From Pseudomonas viridiflava (GTDB lineage Bacteria > Pseudomonadota > Gammaproteobacteria > Pseudomonadales > Pseudomonadaceae), in assembly GCF_900580675.1 (NCBI RefSeq), contig NZ_UTBG01000147.1, positions 1 to 64,000 on the forward strand: 64,000 bases of DNA. The letters are read 5' to 3'. The position numbers and the translations under genes are program-made. This document shows, one piece after another, positions 1 through 9,142 of the stretch. The notes under the pieces were generated by a model. The model was not told the origin of the DNA, made no database searches, and saw nothing but the letters and a program-made list of their open reading frames with translations. Each line of letters starts with the position of its first letter. The first letter of the stretch is position 1.

Positions 1-197
1 ACCAGGCCTTCGTAGGTCAGGGTCGCGTAGGTGTCAGACACGGTCTTGCGCGACACCCCCAGTTGCTCGGCCAGCAAGCGGCTGGGCGGCAATTGCGCGC
101 CGGCGGCCAGGCGCCCGGAGCCGATGGCTTCACGCAACTGCTGGTACAACTGTTCGGCCAGATCCTTGCGGCCGTTGATCACCACGTGCAGTTCCAT
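1..197 (-). CDS. GntR-family regulator, N-terminal part (cut by window edge)
   Basis: The reverse strand from the ATG at 197 reads into the window edge and gives about 65 residues beginning MELHVVINGRKDLAEQLYQQ. This is a GntR-type winged helix: the LYQQLREAI helix, the IGSGRLAAGAQLPPSR turn and the LGVSRKTVSDTYATL recognition helix are all present. The opening 'DLAEQLYQQLREAI' with 'PPSRLLAEQLGVSRKTV' is the style of MocR/PdxR proteins, which fuse this domain to an aminotransferase-like domain. That fusion cannot be checked because the C-terminus lies outside. It is divergent from the AhpD-like gene at 342, so that gene is a plausible target. Confidence 0.8.
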   Translation of the reverse strand, partial: MELHVVINGRKDLAEQLYQQLREAIGSGRLAAGAQLPPSRLLAEQLGVSRKTVSDTYATLTYEGL

Positions 198-341
198 GTT
201 TTGTCCTGATGCATTCGATCTGCGCCCAGACTACTCGCTCGCAACGCGCGCTCAAAATGGTCTGTGCGTAAACCGTCCTATTGGCTATAGGGCTTATGAC
301 GCAAGGGTTCTAGGCTAGGTTGTCATTTTGAGAGCCGCCCT

Positions 342-785
342 ATGGAACCTCGCCTGGATTACTACACCGCCTCGCCGCAGGCGCTCAAGGGCATGCTGAT
401 GCTTGAAGCGACGACCTTTGGCCTGTCCATCGAGCAACCCTTGCTGGAGTTGATCAAGATCCGCGTGTCACAGCTTAATCACTGCGGGTTTTGCACCGAT
501 ATGCATTCGATGGCGGCGCGTCAGCGCGGCGAGACCGAGCGGCGGCTGTTTGCCCTGTGCGTATGGCGCGATTCGCCGTTCTTCACGGCGCGGGAGAAGG
601 CCGCATTGGCCTGGAGCGAGTCGGTGGCGACACTGCCGACTTCAAGCGTTTCGGATGAGTTGTTCGCGGCGGTGCGCGTTGAATTCTCTGAGCAGGAGTT
701 GGTGGACCTGACCATGGCGGTGTCCAGCATCAGTGGCTGGAACCGCCTGGCAGTGAGCTTTCGGCAGCAACCGCCGAATGCCTGA
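342..785 (+). CDS. Carboxymuconolactone decarboxylase (AhpD-like) family protein
   Basis: A 147-residue protein of the CMD/AhpD fold. The redox signature HCGFCTDMH places the CxxC pair at Cys48 and Cys51 with His55 after it, as in AhpD-type alkylhydroperoxidase proteins. Family members reduce peroxides or disulfides; the true substrate here is unknown. The gene is divergent from the GntR/MocR-type regulator, with 144 bases between the two starts, an arrangement typical of a regulator and its single target. It ends 44 bases before the convergent SDR gene. Length is normal for a single-domain member. Confidence 0.88.
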   Translation: MEPRLDYYTASPQALKGMLMLEATTFGLSIEQPLLELIKIRVSQLNHCGFCTDMHSMAARQRGETERRLFALCVWRDSPFFTAREKAALAWSESVATLPTSSVSDELFAAVRVEFSEQELVDLTMAVSSISGWNRLAVSFRQQPPNA

Positions 786-828
786 GTACGCCGCCGCTCC
801 CACATTGGGTTCGGCGGAGCCTGAACTA

Positions 829-1596
829 TCAGGACAGGAAGCCGCCATCCACATTCAGCGACACACCGGTGGTGTAGCTGGACGCGTCGCTGGCCAGGAA
901 CAGCACCGCGCCGGCCATCTCGCTTGGGGCGGCCACGCGCTTGAGCGGGATCTGCGCCAGGGCCATTTTCAGGATCGCGTCGTTTTTTACCAGCGCCGAG
1001 GCGAACTTGGTGTCGGTCAAACCCGGCAGCAGGGCGTTGCAACGAATGCCAAACTCGGCGCATTCCTTGGCGAACACCTTGGTCATGTTGATTATGGCGG
1101 CCTTTGTCACCGAGTAGATGCCCTGGAACACGCCGGGCGAGATACCGTTGATCGACGCCACGTTGATGATGCTGCCACCGCCGTTTTCGCGCATCAGCTT
1201 GCCGGCTTCCACCGACATGAAGAAGTAACCGCGGATGTTCACATCGACAGTTTTCTGGAACGCGCCCAGGTCCGTGTCCAGCACGTTGCAGAATTGCGGG
1301 TTGGTCGCGGCATTATTCACCAGGATATCCAGACGCCCGAACTGTTCGCGAATGCCGGCGAACACCTGGGTGATCTGCTCCATTTCGCCGATATGACAGG
1401 CCACTGCGGTGGCTTTGCCACCGTCGGCGATGATCGCATCCGCCACGTGCTGGCAGCCTTCGAGCTTGCGGCTCGAAACGATCACGTGGGCGCCTTGCTG
1501 GGCCAGCAATTTGGCGATGGCCTCACCGATGCCACGGCTGGCGCCGGAGACAAACGCGATCTTGCCGTCGAGGTCGAACAGGTTGGTCTTGGACAT
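829..1596 (-). CDS. SDR-family oxidoreductase
   Basis: A 255-residue classical short-chain dehydrogenase/reductase. The nucleotide-binding motif is SGASRGIG near residue 18, followed by the NNAA motif, the catalytic Ser in NVASINGIS and YSVTK (Tyr and Lys). The C-terminal LNVDGGFLS is the usual SDR ending. The start ATG at 1596 lies 9 bases after the stop of the upstream phosphotransferase gene, so the two are almost certainly co-transcribed. An SDR next to an ACAD10/APH-type phosphotransferase is a recurrent pairing in pseudomonads, probably in acyl-CoA or hydroxy-acid catabolism. The substrate cannot be told from sequence. Confidence 0.9.
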   Translation of the reverse strand: MSKTNLFDLDGKIAFVSGASRGIGEAIAKLLAQQGAHVIVSSRKLEGCQHVADAIIADGGKATAVACHIGEMEQITQVFAGIREQFGRLDILVNNAATNPQFCNVLDTDLGAFQKTVDVNIRGYFFMSVEAGKLMRENGGGSIINVASINGISPGVFQGIYSVTKAAIINMTKVFAKECAEFGIRCNALLPGLTDTKFASALVKNDAILKMALAQIPLKRVAAPSEMAGAVLFLASDASSYTTGVSLNVDGGFLS

Positions 1597-1605
1597 AGCA
1601 ATTCC

Positions 1606-2673
1606 TTAGAGGGATGATTTGCCGATGACATTCAGGCTCATCTGCTCCAGCAGCTTGTTCATCTGGATGAACTGCGCAAAGCGTTTGTCCTGGGTCTGGC
1701 CATGGAAGAAGCGGTAGTAGATCTGCTGCACGATGCCGGCCAGGCGGAACAGGCCGTAGGTGTAGTAAAAGTCGAAATTGTCGATCTGGATGCCCGAGCG
1801 CTCGGCGTAGTAGTCGACGAATTCGCGACGGGTGAGCATGCCGGGGGCGTTGCTCGGTTGGCGGCGCATCAGTTGCACCGGCGCAGGGTCGCCGGCTTCG
1901 ATCCAGTAGGCGAGGGTGTTGCCCAGGTCCATCAGCGGGTCGCCGAGAGTGGTCAGCTCCCAGTCCAGCACGCCGATGATCTGCATCGGGTTGTGCGGGT
2001 CGAGTATCACGTTATCGAAGCGGTAGTCGTTGTGCACGATGCTTGAGGTGGGGTGGTCGGCGGGCATCTTGTCGTTGAGCCATGCACGTACCGTTTCCCA
2101 GCTCGGGGCGTCGGGGGTCAGGGCTTTTTCGTAGCGGTCGCTCCAGCCGCGAATCTGGCGCTGCACGTAGCCCTCGGGCTTGCCCAGGCCGGCCAGGCCG
2201 CAGGCGGTGTAGTCGACCTGGTGCAGTTCGACGAACTTGTCGATGAAGCTTTTGCACAGTGCCTCGGTCTTGGCCGCGTCCAGGCCCAGTTCGGCGGGCA
2301 GGTCGGAGCGCAGGATGATTCCGTTGACGCGCTCCATTACATAGAACTCGGCACCGATCACCGACTCGTCGGTGCAATGCACGTAGGCCTTGGGGCAATA
2401 CGGGAAGCCGTCCTTGAGCCTGTTGAGAATGCGGAATTCGCGGCCCATGTCGTGGGCGGACTTGGCCTTGTGGCCGAAGGGCGGGCGGCGCAGCACGAAT
2501 TCCTGGCCGGGATATTCCAGCAGGTAGGTCAGGTTCGACGCACCACCGGGGAACTGGCTGATCGTGGGCGTACCGCTCAGGCCCGGGATATGGGCCTTGA
2601 GGTAGGGATCGATCAGGCCGGCATCAAGTTCTTCGCCTGGGCGGATCTGGGTCGATTGGTCGTTCAGCGCCAT
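1606..2673 (-). CDS. Phosphotransferase family protein (APH/ACAD10-like)
   Basis: A 355-residue protein with the aminoglycoside-phosphotransferase/choline-kinase fold. An N-terminal lobe GGASNLTYLLEYPGQEFVLRR binds nucleotide. The catalytic loop VHNDYRFDN (around residue 214) holds the HxDxxxxN pattern, and VLDWELTTLGDPLMDLG carries the metal-binding Asp. Proteins of this type usually sit beside acyl-CoA dehydrogenases or SDRs and are thought to phosphorylate hydroxyacyl-CoA-type substrates rather than antibiotics. That role is inferred from family and context. It heads a two-gene unit with the SDR gene at 829. I would not call it a resistance gene. Confidence 0.88.
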   Translation of the reverse strand: MALNDQSTQIRPGEELDAGLIDPYLKAHIPGLSGTPTISQFPGGASNLTYLLEYPGQEFVLRRPPFGHKAKSAHDMGREFRILNRLKDGFPYCPKAYVHCTDESVIGAEFYVMERVNGIILRSDLPAELGLDAAKTEALCKSFIDKFVELHQVDYTACGLAGLGKPEGYVQRQIRGWSDRYEKALTPDAPSWETVRAWLNDKMPADHPTSSIVHNDYRFDNVILDPHNPMQIIGVLDWELTTLGDPLMDLGNTLAYWIEAGDPAPVQLMRRQPSNAPGMLTRREFVDYYAERSGIQIDNFDFYYTYGLFRLAGIVQQIYYRFFHGQTQDKRFAQFIQMNKLLEQMSLNVIGKSSL

Positions 2674-2730
2674 GCTTATCCCTTCTGCTTATTCTAAAGG
2701 CCTCGGACTATTTCCTAATCTAATGCGCGC

Positions 2731-2759
2731 AGCCGCCCAGCGACAAGGTCGGGGCGGCT
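2731..2759. other. GC-rich inverted repeat between two same-strand genes
   Basis: AGCCGCCC (2731-2738) pairs with GGGCGGCT (2752-2759) across a 13-base loop. It lies between the 2-hydroxyacid dehydrogenase gene and the phosphotransferase gene, both on the minus strand. Read on that strand no T-run follows, so it is at most a weak attenuator or part of the phosphotransferase leader. Confidence 0.4.
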
Positions 2760-2802
2760 TAATAGGTTAGCGTGTTGAACGGTGATCAGCGTGCCTGATC
2801 GG

Positions 2803-3756
2803 TCATTTTTCGGGCGCCGGCAAGGTAACCGGCGTAAGCACTGGGCGGCCGGCGAAGTATTCCACCAGGTTATCGGCCACCCGCTGCACGGTGTCGTGGG
2901 CCGCCTCGGGCGAGAGGCCGGCGACGTGCGAGGTGAGCACGGTGTTGTTCAAGTGTTTGAGTGCGTCGGGCACCTGGGGCTCGTCGTCGAACACATCCAG
3001 CGCCGCGCCGCCGATACGGCGTTGTTCCAGCGCCGCAACCAGGTCGGCGGTGACCACCACGCTGCCGCGACCGATGTTCACCAGGTAGCCGTTCGGGCCG
3101 AGGGCGTCCAGGGCATTGCGATCGATCAGGTGGCGGGTGCCGGCACCGCCGGGCGTGGCCAGGATCAGAAAGTCCGAGGTGCGCGCCAGTTCCACCGCCG
3201 TGGCGCAGTAGGTGTAATCCACATCATCGCGGGGCTGGCGGTTGTGGTAACTCACCTCCATACCGAAACCGAGGGCGGCGCGCTTGGCGATCTCCAGCCC
3301 GACGGCGCCGAGCCCGAGAATGCCCAATTGCTTGCCACCCAGGGAAGGGCGCATGACCTTGGGCCACTCGTTGCGGCGCACGGCCGCGTCCGTCTGCGGG
3401 ATGCCGCGCACCAGCGACAGCAGCAGCGCCATCGCGTGGTCAGCCACCGACGGCGCGTTCACCCCGGCGCCATTGGTCACCACAATCCCTCGGTTGCTCG
3501 CGGCCTGCAGGTCCACATGCTCGTAGCCGGCGCCAATCACGCAAATGATCTCCAGCAGCGGCAGGGCGGCGATTTCCTCGGCATACAAGCCCAGCGGGCC
3601 ACGGGTCAGCACCGCCTTGATCTGGCTGCCATGGGCCTTGATGGCCTGGGCGCGTTCGGCGGGCGTGGGCGCGAGGATCACGTGAAAGTCATTGCTCTCG
3701 ATGATTTGCAGGTATTCGTTGATGGTTTCAACCAGGACCAGAACAGTGGTGGTCAT
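2803..3756 (-). CDS. 2-hydroxyacid dehydrogenase (NAD(P)-dependent)
   Basis: A 317-residue D-isomer-specific 2-hydroxyacid dehydrogenase. The Rossmann motif is GILGLGAVGLEIAKR, near residue 145. The catalytic triad residues are recognisable: Arg in NIGRGSVV, Glu in FDDEPQVP, and His in TSHVAGLS. Family members reduce glyoxylate, hydroxypyruvate or other 2-keto acids; the sequence does not decide among them. The next gene downstream on the same strand is the phosphotransferase, 129 bases away behind an inverted repeat, so linkage is uncertain. Confidence 0.9.
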   Translation of the reverse strand: MTTTVLVLVETINEYLQIIESNDFHVILAPTPAERAQAIKAHGSQIKAVLTRGPLGLYAEEIAALPLLEIICVIGAGYEHVDLQAASNRGIVVTNGAGVNAPSVADHAMALLLSLVRGIPQTDAAVRRNEWPKVMRPSLGGKQLGILGLGAVGLEIAKRAALGFGMEVSYHNRQPRDDVDYTYCATAVELARTSDFLILATPGGAGTRHLIDRNALDALGPNGYLVNIGRGSVVVTADLVAALEQRRIGGAALDVFDDEPQVPDALKHLNNTVLTSHVAGLSPEAAHDTVQRVADNLVEYFAGRPVLTPVTLPAPEK

Positions 3757-3893
3757 CGGAACGCTCTTCCTGAAGGGTTTGAGGGCATGAGTATGCTGGA
3801 TTTGTAAGACAACGCGATTTGTAGAGATGGAAAAATTTACTGTAGGAGCGGGGTGTCCGTGCAGGTATGGCCGCCTTCGGGAAGTACCACCGA

Positions 3894-3945
3894 GAACCCA
3901 GTTCTACCGCCACGCGGCAGGTGGTGTCGATGCAGAACTGGGTTT
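3894..3945. other. Inverted repeat downstream of the exported-protein gene
   Basis: GAACCCAGTTCT (3894-3905) is matched by AGAACTGGGTTT (3934-3945), about 11 pairs around a 28-base loop. It begins 13 bases beyond the stop of the minus-strand gene at 3958. The position suggests transcript ending or stabilisation, but there is no clear T-run on the minus strand. Confidence 0.4.
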
Positions 3946-3957
3946 TCATCCCGGCGA

Positions 3958-4458
3958 CTACTCGGACATCAATGTTTTAATGGGGCCTGTATAAGGGGCG
4001 TGCACCACGTAAATCCGCACGAGAGGGTTGTTGGCGACCATATCCCGAGGTACTTCGCGCGAGTAGGTGAATTCGCTGCTGTCGAGTTTCTCCAGCCGTC
4101 TGACGTAGGTTCGGGTCGTTCCGATGTCAGGCACCAGGATATGGTTTTCGCCGTCGCCCGTGATCAGGAAATACCCGCCACCGCCGTTGGCGAGTTTTGA
4201 TGCACCGGTCTTGTGGTCAAAGAATTCGTAACGATTACGTTGTGTGTCCCACATCGACAGGCCTACCACGTTGGGGTAATTGGCCTTCACGTCAATTTGC
4301 GGCTCACCCTCGGTGTAGACCTTGGTCGTCAGCCATTGCGGCGAGGCGGTCAATGCAAGAATGTCCGGCCCGCGTTCACCTCTTTTGGCATAAGTTTCGC
4401 TCGCCACCAGCAGGCTCGAAAGTAACAAACCCGTTAAAGCAATACTGAGTTTTCGCAT
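3958..4458 (-). CDS. Exported protein of unknown function
   Basis: A 166-residue protein beginning with a clear signal peptide: MRK, then the hydrophobic stretch LSIALTGLLLSSLLVA, with likely cleavage after ETYA. The mature part is polar with no cysteine pair and no domain I recognise. It has features of a small beta-rich domain (ILVPDIGTTRTYVRRLEKLD, VRIYVVHAPYTGPIKTL). Codon use looks less GC-biased than in the neighbours, which could reflect recent acquisition or low expression. It stands alone between two differently oriented genes. No function is proposed. Confidence 0.7.
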   Translation of the reverse strand: MRKLSIALTGLLLSSLLVASETYAKRGERGPDILALTASPQWLTTKVYTEGEPQIDVKANYPNVVGLSMWDTQRNRYEFFDHKTGASKLANGGGGYFLITGDGENHILVPDIGTTRTYVRRLEKLDSSEFTYSREVPRDMVANNPLVRIYVVHAPYTGPIKTLMSE

Positions 4459-4756
4459 CGTCTGATTCCCGTGGTTAAAAGTCAGCAGGTTGGTGTGTTG
4501 GCCTGTGCGAGGGTATTGGTTTGTGCCACGGCCATTCGCAAGCGGCGCCTGATTTTGCTGTAGGAAATGTCTTTAGATGTTGGGCTTCCGGATGCCCGCG
4601 GTCGACCTCAAGCGTCTGCGCCGGCCAACCGCTCCTCAGCTAAGTCTTTGCTTATTCACGAGAATCCCGGACAATCTCGCCCCTTCTATGGTCGGGGCGC
4701 TGCCTGTCAGGTTTTTCTGACTCGTCCCGGCTGTGTAAATGCGGAGATCCGACCGG

Positions 4757-6034
4757 ATGAATGATCAGGCCAATAGCGTCGACGAACGCTATGCAACGAC
4801 ACCTGCAACCCTCACAAGCTGGAGCCGCCAGGACACCACCTGGATGCTTGGCCTGTTCGGCACCGCCATTGGCGCCGGCACCTTGTTTCTGCCAATCAAC
4901 GCCGGCCTGGGCGGCTTCTGGCCTCTGGTGATCCTGGCGCTGCTGGCCTTCCCGATGACGTTTTTTGCCCACCGTGGCCTGACTCGTTTCGTACTGTCCG
5001 GTCGTGAAGGTTCCGACATCACCGACGTGGTTGAAGAGCATTTCGGCATCACCGCCGGTGCACTGATCACCTTGTTGTACTTCCTGGCGATCTTCCCGAT
5101 CCTGCTGATCTACAGCGTGGCGCTGACCAACACGGTGGGCAGCTTCATGGAACACCAACTGCATATCATGCCGCCGCCGCGGGCGATCCTGTCGTTTGTG
5201 CTGATCCTTGGCCTGCTGGCGGTGGTGCGTTGCGGTGAGCAAGTGATCGTCAAGGCCATGAGCCTGATGGTGTACCCGTTTATCGTCGCCTTGCTGTTCC
5301 TGGCGGTGTACCTGATCCCGCACTGGAACGGCGGCATTCTCAGCACCGCGAGTGAGGTGCCGGCGCCGTCCGCGCTGCTCAACACCCTGTGGCTGGCGAT
5401 TCCGGTGATGGTGTTCTCGTTCAACCATTCCCCGATCATCTCGGCGTTTGCGGTGGACCAGAAACGCCAGTACGGCGCCCACGCCGATGAGCGCAGCTCG
5501 CAGATCCTGTGCCGCGCGCACGTGTTGATGGTGGTGATGGTGCTGTTCTTCGTGTTCAGCTGCGTGCTGACCCTGTCGCCGGCGCAACTGGCTGAGGCGA
5601 AGGCACAGAACCTGTCGATCCTGTCGTACCTGGCCAACCACTTCAACAACCCGACTATCGAGTTCGCTGCACCGCTGATCGCGTTCGTGGCAATCGCCAA
5701 GTCGTTCCTGGGCCATTACATTGGCGCCAGTGAAGGCCTCAAGGGCCTGGTGCTGAAAACCGGTCGCCGCCCAGCCGCGAAGACGCTCGACCGCATGACC
5801 GCCGCTTTCATGCTGGTGGTGTGCTGGATCGTGGCCACGCTCAACCCAAGCATCCTCGGCATGATTGAGACCCTGGGCGGGCCGGTGATTGCGTCGATCC
5901 TGTTCCTGATGCCGATGTACGCGATCCGCAAGGTGCCGGCCATGGCCAAGTACCGTGGGCAGGCGTCCAACGTGTTTGTCACGGCGGTGGGTTTGGTGGC
6001 GATTACCGGGTTGGTGTATTCGTTTATTGTTTAA
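4757..6034 (+). CDS. HAAAP-family amino acid transporter (serine/threonine type)
   Basis: A 425-residue inner-membrane protein with about 11 hydrophobic segments. It resembles the SdaC/TdcC branch of the hydroxy/aromatic amino acid permease family: the N-terminal GLFGTAIGAGTLFLPINAGL motif, the AIPVMVFSFNHSPIISAF segment in the middle, and the KSFLGHYIGASEGLKGL loop. This supports proton-coupled uptake of serine, threonine or a related amino acid; the exact substrate is inference. I chose the ATG at 4757 (MNDQANSV) because GGAG lies 10 bases upstream; an in-frame start at 4739 has no ribosome site. No serine dehydratase gene is adjacent, so it appears to be a single-gene unit. Confidence 0.88.
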   Translation: MNDQANSVDERYATTPATLTSWSRQDTTWMLGLFGTAIGAGTLFLPINAGLGGFWPLVILALLAFPMTFFAHRGLTRFVLSGREGSDITDVVEEHFGITAGALITLLYFLAIFPILLIYSVALTNTVGSFMEHQLHIMPPPRAILSFVLILGLLAVVRCGEQVIVKAMSLMVYPFIVALLFLAVYLIPHWNGGILSTASEVPAPSALLNTLWLAIPVMVFSFNHSPIISAFAVDQKRQYGAHADERSSQILCRAHVLMVVMVLFFVFSCVLTLSPAQLAEAKAQNLSILSYLANHFNNPTIEFAAPLIAFVAIAKSFLGHYIGASEGLKGLVLKTGRRPAAKTLDRMTAAFMLVVCWIVATLNPSILGMIETLGGPVIASILFLMPMYAIRKVPAMAKYRGQASNVFVTAVGLVAITGLVYSFIV

Positions 6035-6071
6035 GGTCGGATACGGCCTTCGCAGCAGTAAAGATCTAAAA

Positions 6072-6163
6072 ATGTGGGAGCTGGCTTGCCTGCGATTGCG
6101 CTGTATCTGTCACCTGAGACAGTGACTGAACGACCGCTATCGCAGGCAAGCCAGCTCCCACAT
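6072..6163. repeat. REPIN (GTGGGAGCTGGC type)
   Basis: ATGTGGGAGCTGGCTTGCC at 6072 is matched in inverted orientation by GGCAAGCCAGCTCCCACAT ending at 6163, around a variable centre. This is a paired REP (REPIN) of the type with TTGCCTGCGAT arms. It lies between the transporter gene and the acnB terminator. Confidence 0.9.
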
Positions 6164-6200
6164 GTATTTTGTGGTGGCAGTAAAGGTTTACTGCAGGCAT

Positions 6201-6240
6201 AAAAAAACGCCGTGCATCCTGAGATGCACGGCGTTTTTTA
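6201..6240 (-). terminator. Rho-independent terminator of acnB
   Basis: A perfect GC-rich stem, ACGCCGTGCATC paired with GATGCACGGCGT, is flanked by A7 and T6. It lies 13 bases beyond the acnB stop on the minus strand. Because it has A and T runs on both sides it could also stop transcription arriving from the transporter gene on the plus strand. Confidence 0.93.
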
Positions 6241-6252
6241 CATCAACAACCC

Positions 6253-8862
6253 TTAGGCTTGAATCACAGGGATGTTGGCGCTTGCTGCGATCTTGCGGAA
6301 CTCGGCGATCTGGTCGAAGTTCAGGTAGCGGTAGACTTCACCGGACATGGTGTCCAGCTTGGCCGCGTAGCCCATGTACTCTTCGACGGTCGGCAGACGA
6401 CCCAGGGTGGAAGAGACTGCCGCCAGCTCGGCCGAAGCCAGGTAGACGTTAGCGCCGTCACCCAGACGGTTCGGGAAGTTACGGGTCGACGTCGACACAA
6501 CAGTCGAGTTCGGTTCTACGCGTGCCTGGTTACCCATGCACAGCGAGCAGCCCGGCATTTCCATGCGCGCGCCAGCCTTGCCGTAGATGCCGTAGTAGCC
6601 TTCTTCGGTCAGTTGGTGAGCGTCCATCTTGGTCGGCGGCGACAGCCACAGACGGGTTGGCAGCTGACCCTTGACCTGTTCCAGCAACTTACCGGCAGCG
6701 CGGAAGTGACCGATGTTGGTCATGCACGAGCCGATGAACACTTCGTCGATCTTCTCACCGGCAACGCTCGACAGCAGACGGGCATCGTCCGGGTCGTTCG
6801 GTGCGCAGAGGATCGGCTCGTTGATATCGGCCAGGTCGATTTCGATGATTTCGGCGTATTCCGCGTCGGCATCGGCTTCCATCAGCTCCGGGTTGGCAAC
6901 CCAGGCTTCCATCGCTTGGGCGCGACGTTCCAGGGTGCGTGCATCGCCGTAGCCTTCGCCGATCATCCAGCGCAGCAGGGTGATGTTGGAGTTCAGGTAC
7001 TCGGTCACCGAATCTTTCGACAGCTTGATGGTGCAACCGGCAGCCGAACGTTCAGCCGAAGCGTCGGAGAGCTCGAAAGCCTGCTCCAGCGTCAAGTCGT
7101 TCAGGCCTTCGATTTCCAGGATGCGGCCGGAGAAGGCGTTTTTCTTGCCTTTCTTCTCTACGGTCAGCAGGCCAGCCTGGATCGCGTAGTAAGGAATGGC
7201 ATGAACCAGGTCACGCAGGGTGATGCCAGGTTTCATCTTGCCTTTGAAGCGCACCAGGATCGATTCCGGCATGTCCAGTGGCATTACACCAGTGGCTGCA
7301 GCGAACGCGACCAGACCGGAACCGGCCGGGAACGAGATGCCCATCGGGAAACGAGTGTGGGAGTCACCACCGGTGCCGACGGTGTCCGGCAGCAGCATGC
7401 GGTTCAGCCAGCTGTGGATGATGCCGTCGCCTGGACGCAGCGATACACCGCCACGGGTCATGATGAAGTCAGGCAGGGTGTGGTGGGTGGTCACGTCGAT
7501 CGGCTTTGGATAGGCCGCGGTGTGGCAGAAGGACTGCATCACCAGATCGGTCGAGAAGCCCAGGCACGCCAGGTCTTTCAGTTCGTCACGGGTCATCGGA
7601 CCGGTGGTGTCCTGGGAACCCACGGTGGTCATCTTCGGCTCGCAGTAGGTGCCAGGACGAACGCCTTCGCCTTCTGGCAAACCGCAGGCCTTGCCGACCA
7701 TTTTCTGTGCCAGGGTGAAGCCTTTGCCGGTGTCGACTGGGGCTTCAGGCAGCTTGAACAGGTCGGTAGGGCCCAGGCCCAGCTCGGCGCGCGCCTTGTC
7801 GGTCAGGCCACGGCCGATGATCAGCGGAATACGGCCGCCGGCGCGGACTTCGTCCAACAGCACCGGGGTCTTCATTTCGAAGGTGGTCAGCACTTCATCG
7901 GTGCCGTGTTTGCAGACTTTGCCAGCATGCGGGTACAGGTCGATCACGTCGCCCATGTTCATGTTGGTGACGTCGAATTCGATTGGCAGTGCGCCGGCAT
8001 CTTCCATCGTGTTGTAGAAGATAGGCGCGATCTTGCTGCCGAAGCAGAAGCCGCCGGCGCGCTTGTTCGGCACGTAAGGCACGTCGTCGCCGAAGAACCA
8101 CAGTACCGAGTTGGTAGCGGATTTACGCGACGAACCGGTACCGACCACGTCACCGACGTAGGCGATCGGGAAGCCTTGGCCGCGCATTTCTTCGATCTGC
8201 TTCATCGGGCCGGTCTTGCCTTGCTCGTCCGGCACAATGCCTTCACGCGCCATTTTCAGCATGGCCAGGGCGTGCAGCGGGATGTCAGGGCGGGACCAGG
8301 CGTCCGGCGCAGGCGACAGGTCGTCGGTATTGGTTTCGCCGGTGACCTTGAAGACGCGCAGGCTGATCTTGTCGGCCAGGGTAGGGCGGTTCTTGAACCA
8401 CTCGCCATCAGCCCAGGACTGGATCACGGCTTTGGCGTGTTCGTTGCCGTTCCTGGCTTTTTCAGCCACATCGTGGAACGCATCGAACATCAGCAGGGTG
8501 TGCTTGAGTTGGGCGGCGGCGACAGGCGCCAGCGTGGCGTCGTCCAGCAGCTCGACCAACGTTACGATGTTGTAGCCGCCTTGCATGGTGCCGAGCAGTT
8601 CAACAGCGCGTTTCTTGTCGATCAGGGGAGAAGTGGCTTCGCCCTTGGCCAGGGCAGACAGGAAACCGGCCTTGACGTAGGCAGCTTCGTCAACGCCTGG
8701 TGGAATGCGGTTGGTGATCAGGTCAACGAGGAATTCTTCTTCGCCAGCCGGAGGATTTTTCAGCAGCTCGACCAGGCCTGCGGTTTGTTCGGCGTTAAGC
8801 GGCTGGGGAACGATACCCAGTGCTGCACGCTCTTCGATATGTTTGCGGTAGGCTTCAAGCAC
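6253..8862 (-). CDS. acnB: Aconitate hydratase B (bifunctional aconitase/2-methylisocitrate dehydratase)
   Basis: An 869-residue AcnB. It interconverts citrate and isocitrate through cis-aconitate in the TCA cycle, and the family also handles 2-methylisocitrate. The N-terminal helical (HEAT-like) domain is followed by the swivel domain and the three iron-sulfur cluster domains. The cluster cysteines are visible in [11 protein letters not shown] and in [10 protein letters not shown] chose the GTG at 8862 ([16 protein letters not shown]): it matches the known AcnB N-terminus and has GAGG nine bases upstream. The in-frame ATG at 8889 would add nine unsupported residues. It is monocistronic with its own terminator. 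The roughly 270-base upstream region is highly structured (see 8974-9109). Confidence 0.97.
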   Translation of the reverse strand: MLEAYRKHIEERAALGIVPQPLNAEQTAGLVELLKNPPAGEEEFLVDLITNRIPPGVDEAAYVKAGFLSALAKGEATSPLIDKKRAVELLGTMQGGYNIVTLVELLDDATLAPVAAAQLKHTLLMFDAFHDVAEKARNGNEHAKAVIQSWADGEWFKNRPTLADKISLRVFKVTGETNTDDLSPAPDAWSRPDIPLHALAMLKMAREGIVPDEQGKTGPMKQIEEMRGQGFPIAYVGDVVGTGSSRKSATNSVLWFFGDDVPYVPNKRAGGFCFGSKIAPIFYNTMEDAGALPIEFDVTNMNMGDVIDLYPHAGKVCKHGTDEVLTTFEMKTPVLLDEVRAGGRIPLIIGRGLTDKARAELGLGPTDLFKLPEAPVDTGKGFTLAQKMVGKACGLPEGEGVRPGTYCEPKMTTVGSQDTTGPMTRDELKDLACLGFSTDLVMQSFCHTAAYPKPIDVTTHHTLPDFIMTRGGVSLRPGDGIIHSWLNRMLLPDTVGTGGDSHTRFPMGISFPAGSGLVAFAAATGVMPLDMPESILVRFKGKMKPGITLRDLVHAIPYYAIQAGLLTVEKKGKKNAFSGRILEIEGLNDLTLEQAFELSDASAERSAAGCTIKLSKDSVTEYLNSNITLLRWMIGEGYGDARTLERRAQAMEAWVANPELMEADADAEYAEIIEIDLADINEPILCAPNDPDDARLLSSVAGEKIDEVFIGSCMTNIGHFRAAGKLLEQVKGQLPTRLWLSPPTKMDAHQLTEEGYYGIYGKAGARMEMPGCSLCMGNQARVEPNSTVVSTSTRNFPNRLGDGANVYLASAELAAVSSTLGRLPTVEEYMGYAAKLDTMSGEVYRYLNFDQIAEFRKIAASANIPVIQA

Positions 8863-8973
8863 AGTTATTACCCTCATCAGTGGTCCCACGGGACGCTCAT
8901 CCAGAAATGAACGGCACGCATGCGCTCGGGGGCTTTTTGGGCCGCAAAGCCAGCGCTGCCGGCATTCCTCACA

Positions 8974-9109
8974 GAAGCTGCTTTCAAAGTTTTACGCCTG
9001 CAGAACGGAGCTGATGAGGGTTGGCGCGGTTATCACCTACCGGGTAATAACCATCGCCAACACCGTTCTGAAGGAACGACTGTGCTCGTGACGCTTTGAA
9101 AACAGCTTC
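8974..9109 (-). ncRNA. Structured acnB leader or small RNA: three nested stems
   Basis: Three nested inverted repeats share one axis. The outer stem is 8974-8989 with 9094-9109 (16 positions), the middle is 9001-9008 with 9063-9070 (8 perfect pairs), and the inner is 9021-9033 with 9047-9060 (12 pairs with a small internal loop). The one irregular position in the outer stem is C with A on the plus strand but G with U on the minus strand. The fold is therefore complete only as RNA of the acnB sense strand. It ends about 110 bases before the acnB GTG. It is either part of the acnB 5' leader or a separate small RNA; I know of no named family that matches. Confidence 0.6.
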
Positions 9110-9142
9110 CAGCGGATTATTGGCGCCTTACAAGGCCGGATG

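Noticed and set aside
1606..2673. Phosphotransferase considered as an aminoglycoside resistance gene
   Set aside because: It pairs with an SDR gene and has the ACAD10-type pattern common in catabolic operons; nothing links it to resistance.
3728..3949. A 73-codon minus-strand frame between the dehydrogenase and exported-protein genes
   Set aside because: It covers the inverted repeat at 3894-3945 and the dehydrogenase promoter region and has no domain or ribosome site.
6259..8910. An 883-codon plus-strand open frame opposite acnB
   Set aside because: It mirrors the acnB frame in high-GC DNA; its translation is rich in His, Val, Gln and Gly with no domain, while acnB is unmistakable on the other strand.
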